A DNA stretch of 64,000 nt from Pseudomonas denitrificans (nom. rej.) (GCF_008807415.1 NZ_CP043626.1:5556501-5620500); one strand, 5' to 3'. Shown: positions 34,376 to 43,930, numbered from the stretch's first letter. A program made the numbers and translations. The notes: a model not told the origin generated them from the sequence alone.

Positions 34376-35563
34376 ATGAGCTTCAACATCGCCCTGACCG
34401 GCCTGAACGCCGTCACCCAGCAACTGGACACCATCAGCAACAACATCGCCAACTCCGGCACCGTGGGCTTCAAGTCCTCGCGCACCGAGTTCGGCAGCGT
34501 CTACGCCGACGGCAAGGGCATGGGCGTGGAAGTCGCCGGCACCACCCAGAGCATCAGCCAGGGCGGTTCGCTGGTGTCGACCAACCGCGCGCTCGACCTC
34601 GCCATCTCCGGCGGCGGCTTCTTCGTGGTCAAGAGCGGCAACGGCGACACCCAGTACACCCGCGCCGGCGTGTTCAGCCAGGACAACGCCAACTACCTGA
34701 TCAACGCCACCGGCCAGCGCCTGCAGGGCTACCCGACCGACGCCGCCGGCAACCTGCTGGTGGGCACCGTCTCCGACCTGCAGGTGAAGACCGCCAACCT
34801 GCCGGCCAAGGCCACCGACAAGCTGGAGTTCGTCGCCAACCTCGACTCCAACGAGACAGTACCGACCGTCTCGCCGTTCGACCCGCAGAAGGTGGAGACC
34901 TACAACTCCACCTACACCAGCAAGATCTACGACTCCCAGGGCAAGGAACACACCCTGACCCAGTACTTCGTGCTGACTGGCACCAACACCTGGGATGCGC
35001 ATTACGCGGTGGATGGCAACGCTGTCGGCGCCACCCAGTCGCTGACCTTCGCCCCGGACGGCTCGCTGTCCTCGCCGATCGCTTCGGTGCCGGTGGGCTT
35101 CACCCTGCCCGGCGTCGACCCGATGAACATCTCGCTGGACTACACCGGCACCAGCCAGTACGGCTCGGACTTCGTCGTCACCACCAACCGCACCACCGGC
35201 TACGCCGCCGGCGAGCAGACCGGCATCGCGGTGGAGAACGACGGCAAGGTCTACGTCAACTACAGCAACGGCCAGCGCATGCTGCAGGGCCAGGTCGCCC
35301 TGGCCAACTTCATCAACAGCGGCGGCCTGCAGAACCAGAGCGGCACCGCCTGGACCGAGACCTCCGCCTCCGGCGCCCCGCTGATCGGCGTGCCCGGCAT
35401 CGGCCAGTTCGGCTCGCTGTCGGCCGGCAACCTGGAAGGCTCCAACGTCGACATCACCCAGCAACTGGTGGGCCTCATGGAAGGCCAGCGCAACTACCAG
35501 GCGAACACCAAGGTGATGACCACCGACAAGGAACTCACCCAGGTCCTGTTCTCGGCCATCTAA
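34376..35563 (+). CDS. flgE: Flagellar hook protein FlgE
   Basis: FlgE builds the hook. The 395 residues open MSFNIALTGLNAVTQQLDTISNNIANSGTVGFK and close with NYQANTKVMTTDKELTQVLFSAI, the two D0 helices. The central FlgE domain lies between. Export order depends on the FliK/FlhB pair encoded in this locus. Confidence 0.95.
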   Translation: MSFNIALTGLNAVTQQLDTISNNIANSGTVGFKSSRTEFGSVYADGKGMGVEVAGTTQSISQGGSLVSTNRALDLAISGGGFFVVKSGNGDTQYTRAGVFSQDNANYLINATGQRLQGYPTDAAGNLLVGTVSDLQVKTANLPAKATDKLEFVANLDSNETVPTVSPFDPQKVETYNSTYTSKIYDSQGKEHTLTQYFVLTGTNTWDAHYAVDGNAVGATQSLTFAPDGSLSSPIASVPVGFTLPGVDPMNISLDYTGTSQYGSDFVVTTNRTTGYAAGEQTGIAVENDGKVYVNYSNGQRMLQGQVALANFINSGGLQNQSGTAWTETSASGAPLIGVPGIGQFGSLSAGNLEGSNVDITQQLVGLMEGQRNYQANTKVMTTDKELTQVLFSAI

Positions 35564-35572
35564 GGACTCGTC

Positions 35573-36301
35573 ATGGATCGCCTCGGCTACACCGCAATGA
35601 CCGCCGCCAGCCGCAGCATGGCGGCGCTGGATGTGCGCGCGAACAACCTCGCCAACGTCAACACCCCCGGTTTTCGCGCCGACCTGGAGCACGCCACCGC
35701 CGTCGATGTGAGTGGCGCCGGCTATGACAGCCGCCACCTCGCGCGCATCGAGAGCAGCGGTGTGGACATGAGCGCCGGCACCCTGATGGCTACCGGGCGC
35801 GACCTCGATGTCGCCATCCAGGGCCAGGGCCTGTTCGCCGTGCAGAGCGGCAACGGCGAGGCGTACACGCGCCAGGGTAACCTCGAGATCGACGCTGACC
35901 GCCAGCTGATGATCAACGGCCGCGCCGTGCTCGGCGAAGGCGGGCCGATCACCCTGCCCGAGTACGACGCCATCGCCATCGGCAGCGACGGCACCATCTC
36001 GGTGATGCCGCGCGGCGACTTCATGATGACCGACGTCGACCGCCTCAAGCTGGTGGACGCCCCGGCTGCCTCCCTGGTGAAGAACGCCCAGGGCCTGCTG
36101 GTGAGCAAGGACGGCCAGAACGTCGCCGCCAGCGAGGACGTGCGGCTGGTCTCCGGACACCTGGAGCAAAGCAACGTCTCGGCCATCGACCAGCTGGTGG
36201 GGACCATGAGCCTGAACCGGCGGTTCGAGGCCCAGGTGAAGATGATGAAGGCCGCCTCGGATCTTGCCGAGGCCGGCGACCGCATGATCCGTGGCGGCTA
36301 A
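35573..36301 (+). CDS. flgF: Flagellar rod protein FlgF
   Basis: FlgF (242 residues) is a proximal rod protein. It opens MDRLGYTAMTAASRSMAALDVRANNLANVNTPGF and ends with the FlgG-like LEQSNVSAIDQLVGTMSLNRRFEAQVKMM helix. It lies 9 bases after flgE. Confidence 0.95.
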   Translation: MDRLGYTAMTAASRSMAALDVRANNLANVNTPGFRADLEHATAVDVSGAGYDSRHLARIESSGVDMSAGTLMATGRDLDVAIQGQGLFAVQSGNGEAYTRQGNLEIDADRQLMINGRAVLGEGGPITLPEYDAIAIGSDGTISVMPRGDFMMTDVDRLKLVDAPAASLVKNAQGLLVSKDGQNVAASEDVRLVSGHLEQSNVSAIDQLVGTMSLNRRFEAQVKMMKAASDLAEAGDRMIRGG

Positions 36302-36328
36302 CCCGCGGCGCGCAGACAGGAGCACAAC

Positions 36329-37114
36329 ATGAGTTCGGCACTTTGGGTCAGCAAGACCGGCCTGGCAGCCCAGGACACCGCGATGTCCACCGTGGCCAAC
36401 AACCTGGCCAACGTGAACACCGTCGGCTTCAAGAGCGACCGCGCGGTCTTCGAGGACCTGTTCTACCAGGTGCAGCTGCAACCCGGCGCCCAGGCTGACC
36501 AGGTCAACACCGTGCCCTCGGGCATCCAGCTGGGCAGCGGCGTGCGCGTCGTCGGCACGCAGAAGGTGTTTACCGAAGGCAGCATGCAGACCACCGGCCA
36601 GCCCATGGACCTGGCCATCGTCGGCAGCGGCTTCTTCCAGGTCGAGGCGCCCAACGGCGACACCTACTACACCGAGAACGGCCAGCTGCAGCTGAACAAT
36701 GAAGGCATCGTGGTCAACGCCCAGGGCCTGCCGCTGACACCGAACATCGAAGTACCGGCTGGCGCCAGCCGCTTCACCGTCGGCAGCGACGGCATCGTCA
36801 CCGCCGTGCTGCCGGGCGAGACCCTGCCCACCGAGCTGGGCCAGATCACCCTGGTCAGCTTCACCAACCCGGCGGGCCTGGAAGCCCTCGGCGGCAACCT
36901 CTACAAGGAAACCGCCGCCAGCGGCGAGCCGCAGGAAGGCACGCCGGGCGAGGAAGGCCTGGGCAACCTCAAGCAGGGCGTGCTGGAAGGCTCCAACGTG
37001 CAGGTGGTGGAAGCGATGGTGAACATGATCGCCATCCAGCGCGCCTACGAGGCCAACGCCAAGGTGCTCGACGCCGCGTCGGGCATGCAGCAGTTCCTCA
37101 ACCAGACGGTCTGA
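36329..37114 (+). CDS. flgG: Flagellar distal rod protein FlgG
   Basis: FlgG (261 residues) forms the distal rod. It has the SALWVSKTGLAAQDTAMSTVANNLANVNTVGFKSDRAVFEDL opening and the IAIQRAYEANAKVLDAASGMQQFLNQTV ending. It is followed 2 bases later by flgH. Confidence 0.96.
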   Translation: MSSALWVSKTGLAAQDTAMSTVANNLANVNTVGFKSDRAVFEDLFYQVQLQPGAQADQVNTVPSGIQLGSGVRVVGTQKVFTEGSMQTTGQPMDLAIVGSGFFQVEAPNGDTYYTENGQLQLNNEGIVVNAQGLPLTPNIEVPAGASRFTVGSDGIVTAVLPGETLPTELGQITLVSFTNPAGLEALGGNLYKETAASGEPQEGTPGEEGLGNLKQGVLEGSNVQVVEAMVNMIAIQRAYEANAKVLDAASGMQQFLNQTV

Positions 37115-37116
37115 CC

Positions 37117-37778
37117 ATGACGCGCCTTGCCCTGCTGCTCGCCCTGGCGCTGCTCGCCGGATGCCAGAGCTTCGACGAGATGCTGCCGGACGAGGATTCC
37201 TCGACCTACCAGCCCCGGAGCTGGACTACAGCCAGCCGCCGACCACCAGCGGCGGGCTGTTCCGTTCCGGCTACGGCGGTTCGCTGCTGCGCGACAAGCG
37301 CGCGATCGGCGTCGGCGACATCGTCACCGTGGTGCTCAGCGAGTCCACCCAGTCGAGCAAGAGCGCGGGCACCAGCTTCGGCAAGCAGTCCAGCCTGGAT
37401 GTGCCAGTGCCGACCATCCTGACCAAGGAGTACGGCGGCCTGGAAACATCTGCCACGGCCAACCGCGATTTCACCGGCTCGGCGAAAAGCTCGCAGCAGA
37501 ACACCCTCTCCGGCTCCATTGCGGTGACCGTGCACAAGGTGCTGCCCGGCGGCGTGCTGCTGGTGAAGGGTGAAAAATCCCTGCGCCTGAACCAGGGCGA
37601 CGAGTTCATCCGCCTCACGGGGCTGGTGCGCATCGACGACATCAACCGTTCCAACCAGGTGTCCTCGCAGAACGTCGCCAACGCCAAGATTTCCTACGCC
37701 GGGCGCGGCGTGCTCAACGACAGCAATTCGGCCGGCTGGCTGACGCGCTTCTTCACCCATCCGCTGTTCCCGATGTAA
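37117..37778 (+). pseudogene. flgH: Flagellar L-ring protein FlgH, frame broken by a missing base
   Basis: FlgH is the outer-membrane lipoprotein ring. The N-terminus (MTRLALLLALALLAGC, lipobox Cys16) reads in one frame to about 37213. From there the homologous sequence (PELDYSQPPTTSGGLFRSGY to the terminal WLTRFFTHPLFPM) continues in another frame. Adding one C to the four-base run at 37213-37216 gives an intact 220-residue protein with every conserved block, such as GDIVTVVLSESTQSSKSAG and GEKSLRLNQGDEFIRLTG. This is either a sequencing error or a recent mutation that would block L-ring assembly. Confidence 0.88.
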
Positions 37779-37793
37779 GCAGGCGAGCACTCC

Positions 37794-38912
37794 ATGCGTA
37801 GAACGCTTATGTGTAGAACCCTTGCCCGCCTGCTGGCGAGCGCCTGTTTGTTCTGGCAGGCCGAGGCGCTGGCCATCCCGCTGCTCGACCTGGTGGACAT
37901 CGAAGGTGTGCGCGAGAACCAGCTGATCGGCTACGGCCTCGTCGTCGGCCTGGACGGCACTGGCGACAAGAACCAGGTGAAATTCACCAACCAGTCGGTG
38001 GCCAACATGCTCAAGCAGTTCGGCGTGAACCTGCCGCCGAACGTCGACCCGAAGCTGAAGAACGTCGCCGCGGTGAGCGTCACCGCCAGCGTGCCGCCGT
38101 CCTACAGCGCCGGGCAGACCATCGACGTCACCGTGTCCTCGCTGGGCGACGCCAAGAGCCTGCGCGGCGGCCTGCTGCTGATGACGCCGCTGCAGGGCGT
38201 GGACGGCGAAGTCTACGCGCTGGCCCAGGGCAACCTGGTGGTCGGCGGCCTGCATGCGCAGGGCCAGAGCGGCTCCAGCGTGTCGATCAACAGCGCCAAC
38301 AGCGGCCTGATTCCCAACGGCGCGACCATCGAACGGATGATTCCCAGCGATTTCGCCCAGCGCCCGGACGTGATGCTCAATGTGCGCAAGCCGAGTTTCC
38401 AGACCGCCACCCAGGTGATGAATGCAGTCAACGAGCGCTTCGGCTCCGGCACCGCCACCGCGCTGGACGGCACCAAGGTGTCCGTCCGCGCCCCGGTCAG
38501 CCTGGCCCAGCGCACCAGCTTCATGGCCATGCTCGAAGGCATGGAAGTGCAGGAAGGCCGCACCCGGCCCAAGGTGGTGTTCAACAGCCGTACCGGCACC
38601 GTGGTGGTCGGCCAGGGCGTGCGCGTCAAAGCCGCCGCGGTCGCCCACGGCTCGCTCACCGTGACCATCAGCGAGAACCCCCAGGTCAGCCAGCCGGGTC
38701 CGTTCTCCAACGGCACCACGGCGGTCACCCCGCAGTCGGACGTCTCGGTCAGCCAGGACAAGAAACCGATGTTCAAGTGGCCCGAGGGCACCAGCCTGGA
38801 AAGCATCATCAACACGGTGAACAGCCTGGGCGCAACGCCGGATGACGTGATGAGCATTCTCCAGGCGCTGGAGCAGGCCGGTGCGCTGAATGCCGAGCTG
38901 GTGGTCATCTAA
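37794..38912 (+). CDS. flgI: Flagellar P-ring protein FlgI
   Basis: FlgI forms the periplasmic P-ring. The 372 residues begin with a signal peptide ([18 protein letters not shown]). The mature protein shows [60 protein letters not shown] and the C-terminal LNSLGA-type helix [29 protein letters not shown]. It is separated from flgJ by an inserted-looking palindromic element. Confidence 0.95.
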   Translation: MRRTLMCRTLARLLASACLFWQAEALAIPLLDLVDIEGVRENQLIGYGLVVGLDGTGDKNQVKFTNQSVANMLKQFGVNLPPNVDPKLKNVAAVSVTASVPPSYSAGQTIDVTVSSLGDAKSLRGGLLLMTPLQGVDGEVYALAQGNLVVGGLHAQGQSGSSVSINSANSGLIPNGATIERMIPSDFAQRPDVMLNVRKPSFQTATQVMNAVNERFGSGTATALDGTKVSVRAPVSLAQRTSFMAMLEGMEVQEGRTRPKVVFNSRTGTVVVGQGVRVKAAAVAHGSLTVTISENPQVSQPGPFSNGTTAVTPQSDVSVSQDKKPMFKWPEGTSLESIINTVNSLGATPDDVMSILQALEQAGALNAELVVI

Positions 38913-39180
38913 ATGGGGTTGATGCTCTTTCGCCGAGAGTCGCGTTGCCGCGTCAAATCACGCCAGGCTAGACGCGGGGCGACGGCAATGGTCGCTCCCT
39001 TGGCTAGCCCCGCAACGACGCATGGCGTGATTTGCCGCGCAACCCGGAGGGACGGGCCGCATTTTGCGCAGAGCGTCGTTACTCATCGTTCATTTGGAAT
39101 GACCAAACCACACGATTCGCGCCTAGCCCTGCGCAAAATGCGGCGCCGTCGCGACCTCGTCGAAAGAGCATCAGCCCCAT
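38913..39180. mobile_element. MITE-like palindromic element between flgI and flgJ
   Basis: This non-coding 268-base element has 20-bp terminal inverted repeats: ATGGGGTTGATGCTCTTTCG (38913-38932) and its complement with one mismatch (39161-39180). Nested inverted repeats follow, including AAATCACGCCA/TGGCGTGATTT and CCGCATTTTGCGCAG/CTGCGCAAAATGCGG, and the two halves are roughly complementary along much of their length. It begins directly after the flgI stop and its right end supplies AT of the flgJ ATG. No target-site duplication is evident. Confidence 0.65.
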
Positions 39181-40219
39181 GAGCATCACCTCGCTCAACC
39201 GTCCCATCGTCCCCAGCGGCCAGCCCGGCGAGTCGCCCGAGCAGGTCCGCCGCGAGCAGTTGCAGGCGGCCTCCGAACAGTTCGAGGCGATGTTCCTGCA
39301 GCAGATCCTCAAGCAGATGCGCAAGGCCGGCGACGTGCTGTCCGCCGGCAGCCCGCTGCGCAGCCGCGACCTCGATACGATGCGCGACTTCTACGACGAA
39401 GCGCTGGCCGAGCACCTGGCCTCGCGCAAGCAGACCGGCATCGCCGACCTGCTGGTGCGCCAGCTCTCCGCCGAGCCTGCCGACACCACCGAACCGGTGG
39501 CGCTCGCCGACAGCGGCGAAGCGCTGCGCCGGCCGTCGGTGTCCAGCCGCAACCCGCTGGTGGACACCTGGCAGCGTGGCGTGGACCGTCTCGCCCACGC
39601 CTGGCAGCAGGGCACGGCGGGCTTCCGCACCCTGGTGGACAGCGTGATCGGCCAGGAGTCCGGCGGCAACGCCGCCGCCGTCTCGCCCAAGGGCGCGCGC
39701 GGCCTGATGCAGCTGATGCCCGACACCGCCCGCGAAGTTGCCGGCGAGCTGGGCCTGCCCTACGACGAGCAGCGCCTGACCAGCGACCCGGCCTACAACA
39801 AGGCCCTGGGCAGCGCCTACCTGGGCAAGATGCTCGACCGGTACGACGGCCAGCACGTGCTCGCCCTGGCCGCGTACAACGCCGGCCCCGGCAAGGTCGA
39901 TGAGTGGCTGAAGAACAACGGCGATCCGCGCAGCGGACAGATCGGCATGGCCGACTGGGTGCGCAGCATCCCCTTTGAGGAGACCCGCGACTACACCCTC
40001 GGCGTGCTCCGTCGCGTGCGCGAGGCCCAGGCGCCGGCGCGCATCCCCGGCAGCGGCCTGTCGCCGGAGAGCGGCTTGAAGCACGCGCCGCAGGAAGGAT
40101 TTAAGCGCCACAGTGATTACGTCGCCTATCAGGGACAACAGCCCGAATTTGTTTCCCGACCGGCCTCGGCGGCGTTTGCCCAGCCGATCCGCCTCGAGTC
40201 GAAGGAGAATGCCTCTTGA
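39179..40219 (+). CDS. flgJ: Flagellar rod assembly protein FlgJ with lytic transglycosylase domain
   Basis: FlgJ caps the rod and opens the peptidoglycan. The ATG at 39179 gives 346 residues. Residues ~25-105 are the rod-binding domain (EQFEAMFLQQILKQMRKA, LDTMRDFYDEALAEHLA). Residues ~150-270 are an SLT-type lytic transglycosylase domain with catalytic Glu160 in GQESGGN, then PKGARGLMQLMPDTA and ALAAYNAGPGKVDEW. Salmonella FlgJ carries a glucosaminidase domain instead. The start is set by the MITE-like element upstream, with only a weak ribosome site. It overlaps flgK by 4 bases. Confidence 0.93.
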   Translation: MSITSLNRPIVPSGQPGESPEQVRREQLQAASEQFEAMFLQQILKQMRKAGDVLSAGSPLRSRDLDTMRDFYDEALAEHLASRKQTGIADLLVRQLSAEPADTTEPVALADSGEALRRPSVSSRNPLVDTWQRGVDRLAHAWQQGTAGFRTLVDSVIGQESGGNAAAVSPKGARGLMQLMPDTAREVAGELGLPYDEQRLTSDPAYNKALGSAYLGKMLDRYDGQHVLALAAYNAGPGKVDEWLKNNGDPRSGQIGMADWVRSIPFEETRDYTLGVLRRVREAQAPARIPGSGLSPESGLKHAPQEGFKRHSDYVAYQGQQPEFVSRPASAAFAQPIRLESKENAS

Positions 40220-41583
40220 GTATGTTGAGCCAGATCGGCTACAGCGGCCTGCGCGCGGCGCAGATCGCCCTGGCCACCTCCGGCCAGAACGTCGCCAACG
40301 CCAACACCCCCGGTTTCAGCCGGCTGAGCCCGGTGCTCGCGTCGCTGGCCGGCGAGGGTGGCCTGAACGTCGGCGGCGGCGTGACGGTGACCAGCATCCG
40401 CCGGATGGCCAACGACTTCCAGAACCAGCAGCTGTGGCGCGCCACCACCGAGCAGAGCTACTACGACAGCGGCCAGCAGTACCTGTCCGCGCTGGAAGGC
40501 CTGATGGGTGGCGAAGGCTCGAGTATCAGCGTCGGCCTGGACAACTTCTTCGCCGCGCTCAGCGAGGCCACCGCCACGCCCGGCTCGGTCGCCCTGCGCC
40601 AGCAGATCGTCAACGAGACCAGGAACCTCGCCCAGCGCTTCAATGGCCTGTCCGGCAACATCGACAGCCAGCTGCGCGCCCTGCAGGAGCAGCGCGGCTC
40701 CATGGTCGGCGAGATCAACGGGCTGACCGCCAACCTCGCCGCGCTGAACAAGCAGATCGTCGAAGTCGGCTCTTCCGGCGGCGACACCACCGCGCTGCGC
40801 GACCACCGCGAGAGCCTGGTGCAGGACCTCTCCAGGTACGCCTCGATCCGCGTCAACGAAGTGGCCGACGGCTCGCTCACGGTTTCCCTCGCCAACGGCC
40901 AGCCGCTGGTGGCCGGCAACTCCGCCGGGCAACTGGCGATCAGCCGCACTTCCTCGGGCGAGCAGGAAATCGCCCTGACCTTCGCCGGTACCAGCTTCCC
41001 GCTGACCCAGGACGGCATGGGCGGTTCGCTGGGCGCGCTGTACGACACCGAGTACGACACCCTGCGGCCGAACCAGACTGCCCTGCACGAAATGGCCGGG
41101 CAGTTCGCCCAACTGGTCAACGACACCCTGGCCAATGGCTTCGACCTCAATGGCAACCCCGGTCAGGCGCTGCTCAGCTACAACGCCGGCAGCACCACGG
41201 CGATGCTCAGCGTGAACGGCCTCAAGCCCGAGGAGCTGGCGCTGTCGGACACCGCCGGCGAGAGTGGCAACAACAGGAACCTGCTGGACCTGCTGGAACT
41301 CAAGGGCCAGAGCATCACCGTTGGCGGCAGCCAGGTCACCCTCAACGACGCCTTCGCCGGCCTGCTCGGCAAGGTCGCCAGCGCCAGCCGGCAGAACCAG
41401 GCCGACCAGAAGACCGCCACCACCGTGGCCACCCAGGCCCAGGCCCAGCGCGACAGCGTCAGTGCAGTGAGCCTGGATGAAGAGGCGGTCAACCTGATCA
41501 CCTACCAGCAGGCCTATCAGGCCAACATGAAAGTCATCAGCACCGCCAAGGAGCTGTTCGACTCGATGCTCGCGGCTTTCTAA
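40216..41583 (+). CDS. flgK: Flagellar hook-associated protein FlgK
   Basis: FlgK (HAP1) joins hook and filament. The 455 residues open MSMLSQIGYSGLRAAQIALATSGQNVANANTPGFSRL and end NLITYQQAYQANMKVISTAKELFDSMLAAF, the D0 helices. It is short for FlgK, as in other lateral systems. FlgN (14918) is the predicted chaperone. Confidence 0.95.
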   Translation: MSMLSQIGYSGLRAAQIALATSGQNVANANTPGFSRLSPVLASLAGEGGLNVGGGVTVTSIRRMANDFQNQQLWRATTEQSYYDSGQQYLSALEGLMGGEGSSISVGLDNFFAALSEATATPGSVALRQQIVNETRNLAQRFNGLSGNIDSQLRALQEQRGSMVGEINGLTANLAALNKQIVEVGSSGGDTTALRDHRESLVQDLSRYASIRVNEVADGSLTVSLANGQPLVAGNSAGQLAISRTSSGEQEIALTFAGTSFPLTQDGMGGSLGALYDTEYDTLRPNQTALHEMAGQFAQLVNDTLANGFDLNGNPGQALLSYNAGSTTAMLSVNGLKPEELALSDTAGESGNNRNLLDLLELKGQSITVGGSQVTLNDAFAGLLGKVASASRQNQADQKTATTVATQAQAQRDSVSAVSLDEEAVNLITYQQAYQANMKVISTAKELFDSMLAAF

Positions 41584-41606
41584 GGGCCATTGCGAAGGAC
41601 AGCACC

Positions 41607-42521
41607 ATGCGCATTACCAACGCACAGATCACCGCGCTGATGAGCGGTTCGATGAACAGCAACTCGGCTTCCCTGGGCAAGCTGATGCAGCAGATGTCCA
41701 CCGGCCAGCGCATCCTCCAGCCCTCCGACGACCCCATCGCCAGCGTGCGCATGCTGCGCATCCAGCGCGAGGAAGCGAGCCTGGCGCAGTACCGCACGAA
41801 CATCAGCAACGTCTCGGGCAACCTCTCCACCCAGGAGGCCAACCTGCAGGCCACCTCGGACTCCATGCTCAACGTGCGCGACCTGCTGCTCTGGGCGGCC
41901 AACGGCTCGAACACGCCCAAGGACCTGAACGCCATGGCCGGCGAGCTGGAGAGCATCGAGAAGACCATCGTCAGCTTCGTCAACGTGCGTGACGAAGAGG
42001 GCCGCTACCTGTTCTCCGGCACCCTGAGCGACACCGCGGCGGTGACCTACGAACCGCTGACCGACACCTACGTCGCCACCGGCAACGACAAGTCGCGCCA
42101 GGCGGCCGTGGCCAACGGCGTCCAGGTGGAAGAGAACGTCACCGCGCTGGGCATGTTCGGCAGCAGCATGGACTTCCTCAACCAGCTCCACGCCACGGTG
42201 AAGATGCTCAAGGACCCGGCCCTGGATACCACCGACCCGACGGTGCAGGCGCAGATCGCCGCGACCATCGACGGCCTCGACAGCGCCCACGACGGTGTGC
42301 TCGGCGCCATCACCGAGCTGGGCGGGCGGCAGAACACCCTGACCATGCTCAACTCGAGCAACGAGGAGGTGTCGCTGGTGAACCAGAAGATCAACGGCGA
42401 GCTGTCGCAGCTGGACTACGCCGGCGCGAGCATCGACCTGAACACCTACCAGCTGGCGCTGCAGGCCACGCAGAAGACCTACCTGAAGCTCAACGACCTG
42501 TCGCTGTTCAGCCGCCTGTAA
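41607..42521 (+). CDS. flgL: Flagellar hook-associated protein FlgL
   Basis: FlgL (HAP3) adapts the hook to flagellin. It has 304 residues with the N-terminal flagellin-like domain (SLGKLMQQMSTGQRILQPSDDPIASVRMLRIQ) and the C-terminal LQATQKTYLKLNDLSLFSRL. A strong terminator follows its stop, marking the end of the flgB-L transcript. Confidence 0.95.
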   Translation: MRITNAQITALMSGSMNSNSASLGKLMQQMSTGQRILQPSDDPIASVRMLRIQREEASLAQYRTNISNVSGNLSTQEANLQATSDSMLNVRDLLLWAANGSNTPKDLNAMAGELESIEKTIVSFVNVRDEEGRYLFSGTLSDTAAVTYEPLTDTYVATGNDKSRQAAVANGVQVEENVTALGMFGSSMDFLNQLHATVKMLKDPALDTTDPTVQAQIAATIDGLDSAHDGVLGAITELGGRQNTLTMLNSSNEEVSLVNQKINGELSQLDYAGASIDLNTYQLALQATQKTYLKLNDLSLFSRL

Positions 42522-42529
42522 GTTTCTTC

Positions 42530-42604
42530 GTAGGGGAGCCGGGCCGCGCCGCAAGGAGGTCTGGACGCCAATCGGCGGCGCAGCGCCCGGTTCCCCTACT
42601 TTTT
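42530..42604 (+). terminator. Terminator after flgL
   Basis: A long imperfect hairpin runs from GTAGGGGA plus GCCGGG to CCCGG plus TTCCCCTAC (ending 42599) and is followed by TTTTT (42600-42604). A second small stem, TCCGCCCGGC (42613-42622) with 42629-42638, lies just before lafW. Confidence 0.8.
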
Positions 42605-42662
42605 ATCCCGCCTCCGCCCGGCCCCAGTGCCGGGCGGAAGCACATCCGGTGCAGAGGTCACC

Positions 42663-43709
42663 ATGAAGGTCATCAAGCAACTGCCGGCCGCCGCCGTCTT
42701 CGATCCCAGCGCCCGCCGCGACGTCATCCTGCCCTCCACCGGCGAGCGGCAGAACACCCTGCGCAAGAACGAAGAGAAAAGTGAAAACGCCGCGCAGATG
42801 GCGCGGGGCGCGCAGAAGAGCGGCAGCTTCAACCTGCAGCTCAACCAGCAGTTGTCCTCCATGCAGTCGGCCGACAGCTACCTGGGCGACCTGCAGGACC
42901 GCCTCGGCGGTCTCAAGCTCAACCTCAGCCGCGAACTCAGCGCGCCGCAGTCCCAGGACCGCGAAGGCGTGCGCCAGGCCACGCGGCAGGTCAACGAATT
43001 GCTGGAGCAGCGCGCCCAGCGTTCGGACGGCAGCCTCGACGCCAATTTCCGCCTGCGCCTCAACGAGCCGGTGCGCAGCCGCTTCAGCCTCGAAGGCCTG
43101 GAGTCGGTGCAGGACATCCAGCGCTCGGGCAAGGAAACCCTGCTGTTCAGCGCTGGGCGCCAGCTCGCGGAACCGGCGGCGGTGGTGCTGGACGATGGCA
43201 TGAGCACCGAGCAGGTGCTGCGCCGCTTCAACGCCACGCTCGGCCAGGCCGGCATTCGCGCCGAACTCGATAGCGATGGCGCGCTGAAGTTCTCCGCCCC
43301 CGAGGCCGACTGGCAACAGCTCAAGGGCCAGTTGGCGGTGCAGGGCGAGGGCAAGCTGTTCGCCAAGGGCAAGAACACCCGGCTGAAAAGCCAGGAAGAG
43401 GGGCTGCTGGCGTTCCCCACCGAGATCAAGACCGATGCCTTCCGTGAGCAGCGCCAGTTGCTCGATTCGGTGGTGTCGGCGCTGGATCGCATTGGCGGCC
43501 TGCGCGACCAGCTGCGTCATCGCCAGGACGACATCCGCGACTTCCTCGACCGCCACGCCAGCGAGGACGAACGCGAGTGGGCGCACACCTTCGCCGCTTC
43601 CATGCTCGACCGCATGGGGCGCAGCGCCACGCACTACAGCGCGGCGGCGCAGACGGTGGTGGCCCAGGCCAACCTGAGTCGCTTCGCGGTGGTCAGCCTG
43701 CTGGCCTGA
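42663..43709 (+). CDS. lafW: Hook-associated-type protein LafW
   Basis: The 348 residues are mostly helical and polar, with a basic N-terminus (MKVIKQLPAAAVFDPSARRDVIL) and no signal peptide or catalytic motif that I recognise. Position directly after flgL matches lafW of lateral/Flag-2 clusters, annotated there as a hook-associated protein. The middle part (EQVLRRFNATLGQAGIRAELDSDGALKFSAPEADWQQL) resembles a flagellin-type insert domain, and the long C-terminal helix (LDSVVSALDRIGGLRDQLRHR) fits an export substrate. The assignment depends mostly on context. Confidence 0.7.
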   Translation: MKVIKQLPAAAVFDPSARRDVILPSTGERQNTLRKNEEKSENAAQMARGAQKSGSFNLQLNQQLSSMQSADSYLGDLQDRLGGLKLNLSRELSAPQSQDREGVRQATRQVNELLEQRAQRSDGSLDANFRLRLNEPVRSRFSLEGLESVQDIQRSGKETLLFSAGRQLAEPAAVVLDDGMSTEQVLRRFNATLGQAGIRAELDSDGALKFSAPEADWQQLKGQLAVQGEGKLFAKGKNTRLKSQEEGLLAFPTEIKTDAFREQRQLLDSVVSALDRIGGLRDQLRHRQDDIRDFLDRHASEDEREWAHTFAASMLDRMGRSATHYSAAAQTVVAQANLSRFAVVSLLA

Positions 43710-43737
43710 GATGCACAGGCCTCCCGGGCACGGCTTT

Positions 43738-43818
43738 CGTAGGGCGCATAACGCGCCAGCGTTATCCGCCGTGCGGGTTGCGGCGGATAACCTGTTCCAG
43801 GTTATGCGCCCTACGGGT
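43738..43818. repeat. Pair of GTAGGGCGCATAAC / GGCGGATAAC palindromes
   Basis: Two copies in inverted orientation: CGTAGGGCGCATAAC...GTTATCCGCC, then GGCGGATAAC...GTTATGCGCCCTACG. It is the same family as 14472-14549. Confidence 0.8.
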
Positions 43819-43829
43819 ATCGCTGTTCG

Positions 43830-43912
43830 GGAGCGGTTCGCGAGCAAGCTCGCTCCTACAGGTCGGACCGCCGTGCTCTTTGTAGGAGCGAGCTTGCTCG
43901 CGAACCGCACGG
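43830..43912. repeat. Inverted pair of GGTTCGCGAGCAAGCTCGCTCCTACA repeats
   Basis: GCGGTTCGCGAGCAAGCTCG followed by CTCCTACA is mirrored by TGTAGGAGCGAGCTTGCTCG followed by CGAACCGC, with an 18-base spacer. This REP pair (BIME-like) follows lafW. Confidence 0.8.
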
Positions 43913-43930
43913 CACCCAAATTCCAGGCAA

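Noticed and set aside
38913..39182. 89-residue frame across the element between flgI and flgJ
   Set aside because: The sequence is fully explained by palindromic element structure. The translation is Arg-rich and has no ribosome site of its own.
42522..42550. TAAG-N15-GCCG sequence just after flgL as a sigma-28 promoter for lafW
   Set aside because: It lies in the arm of a strong terminator hairpin and lacks the GTCGCC -10 shared by the other three late promoters.
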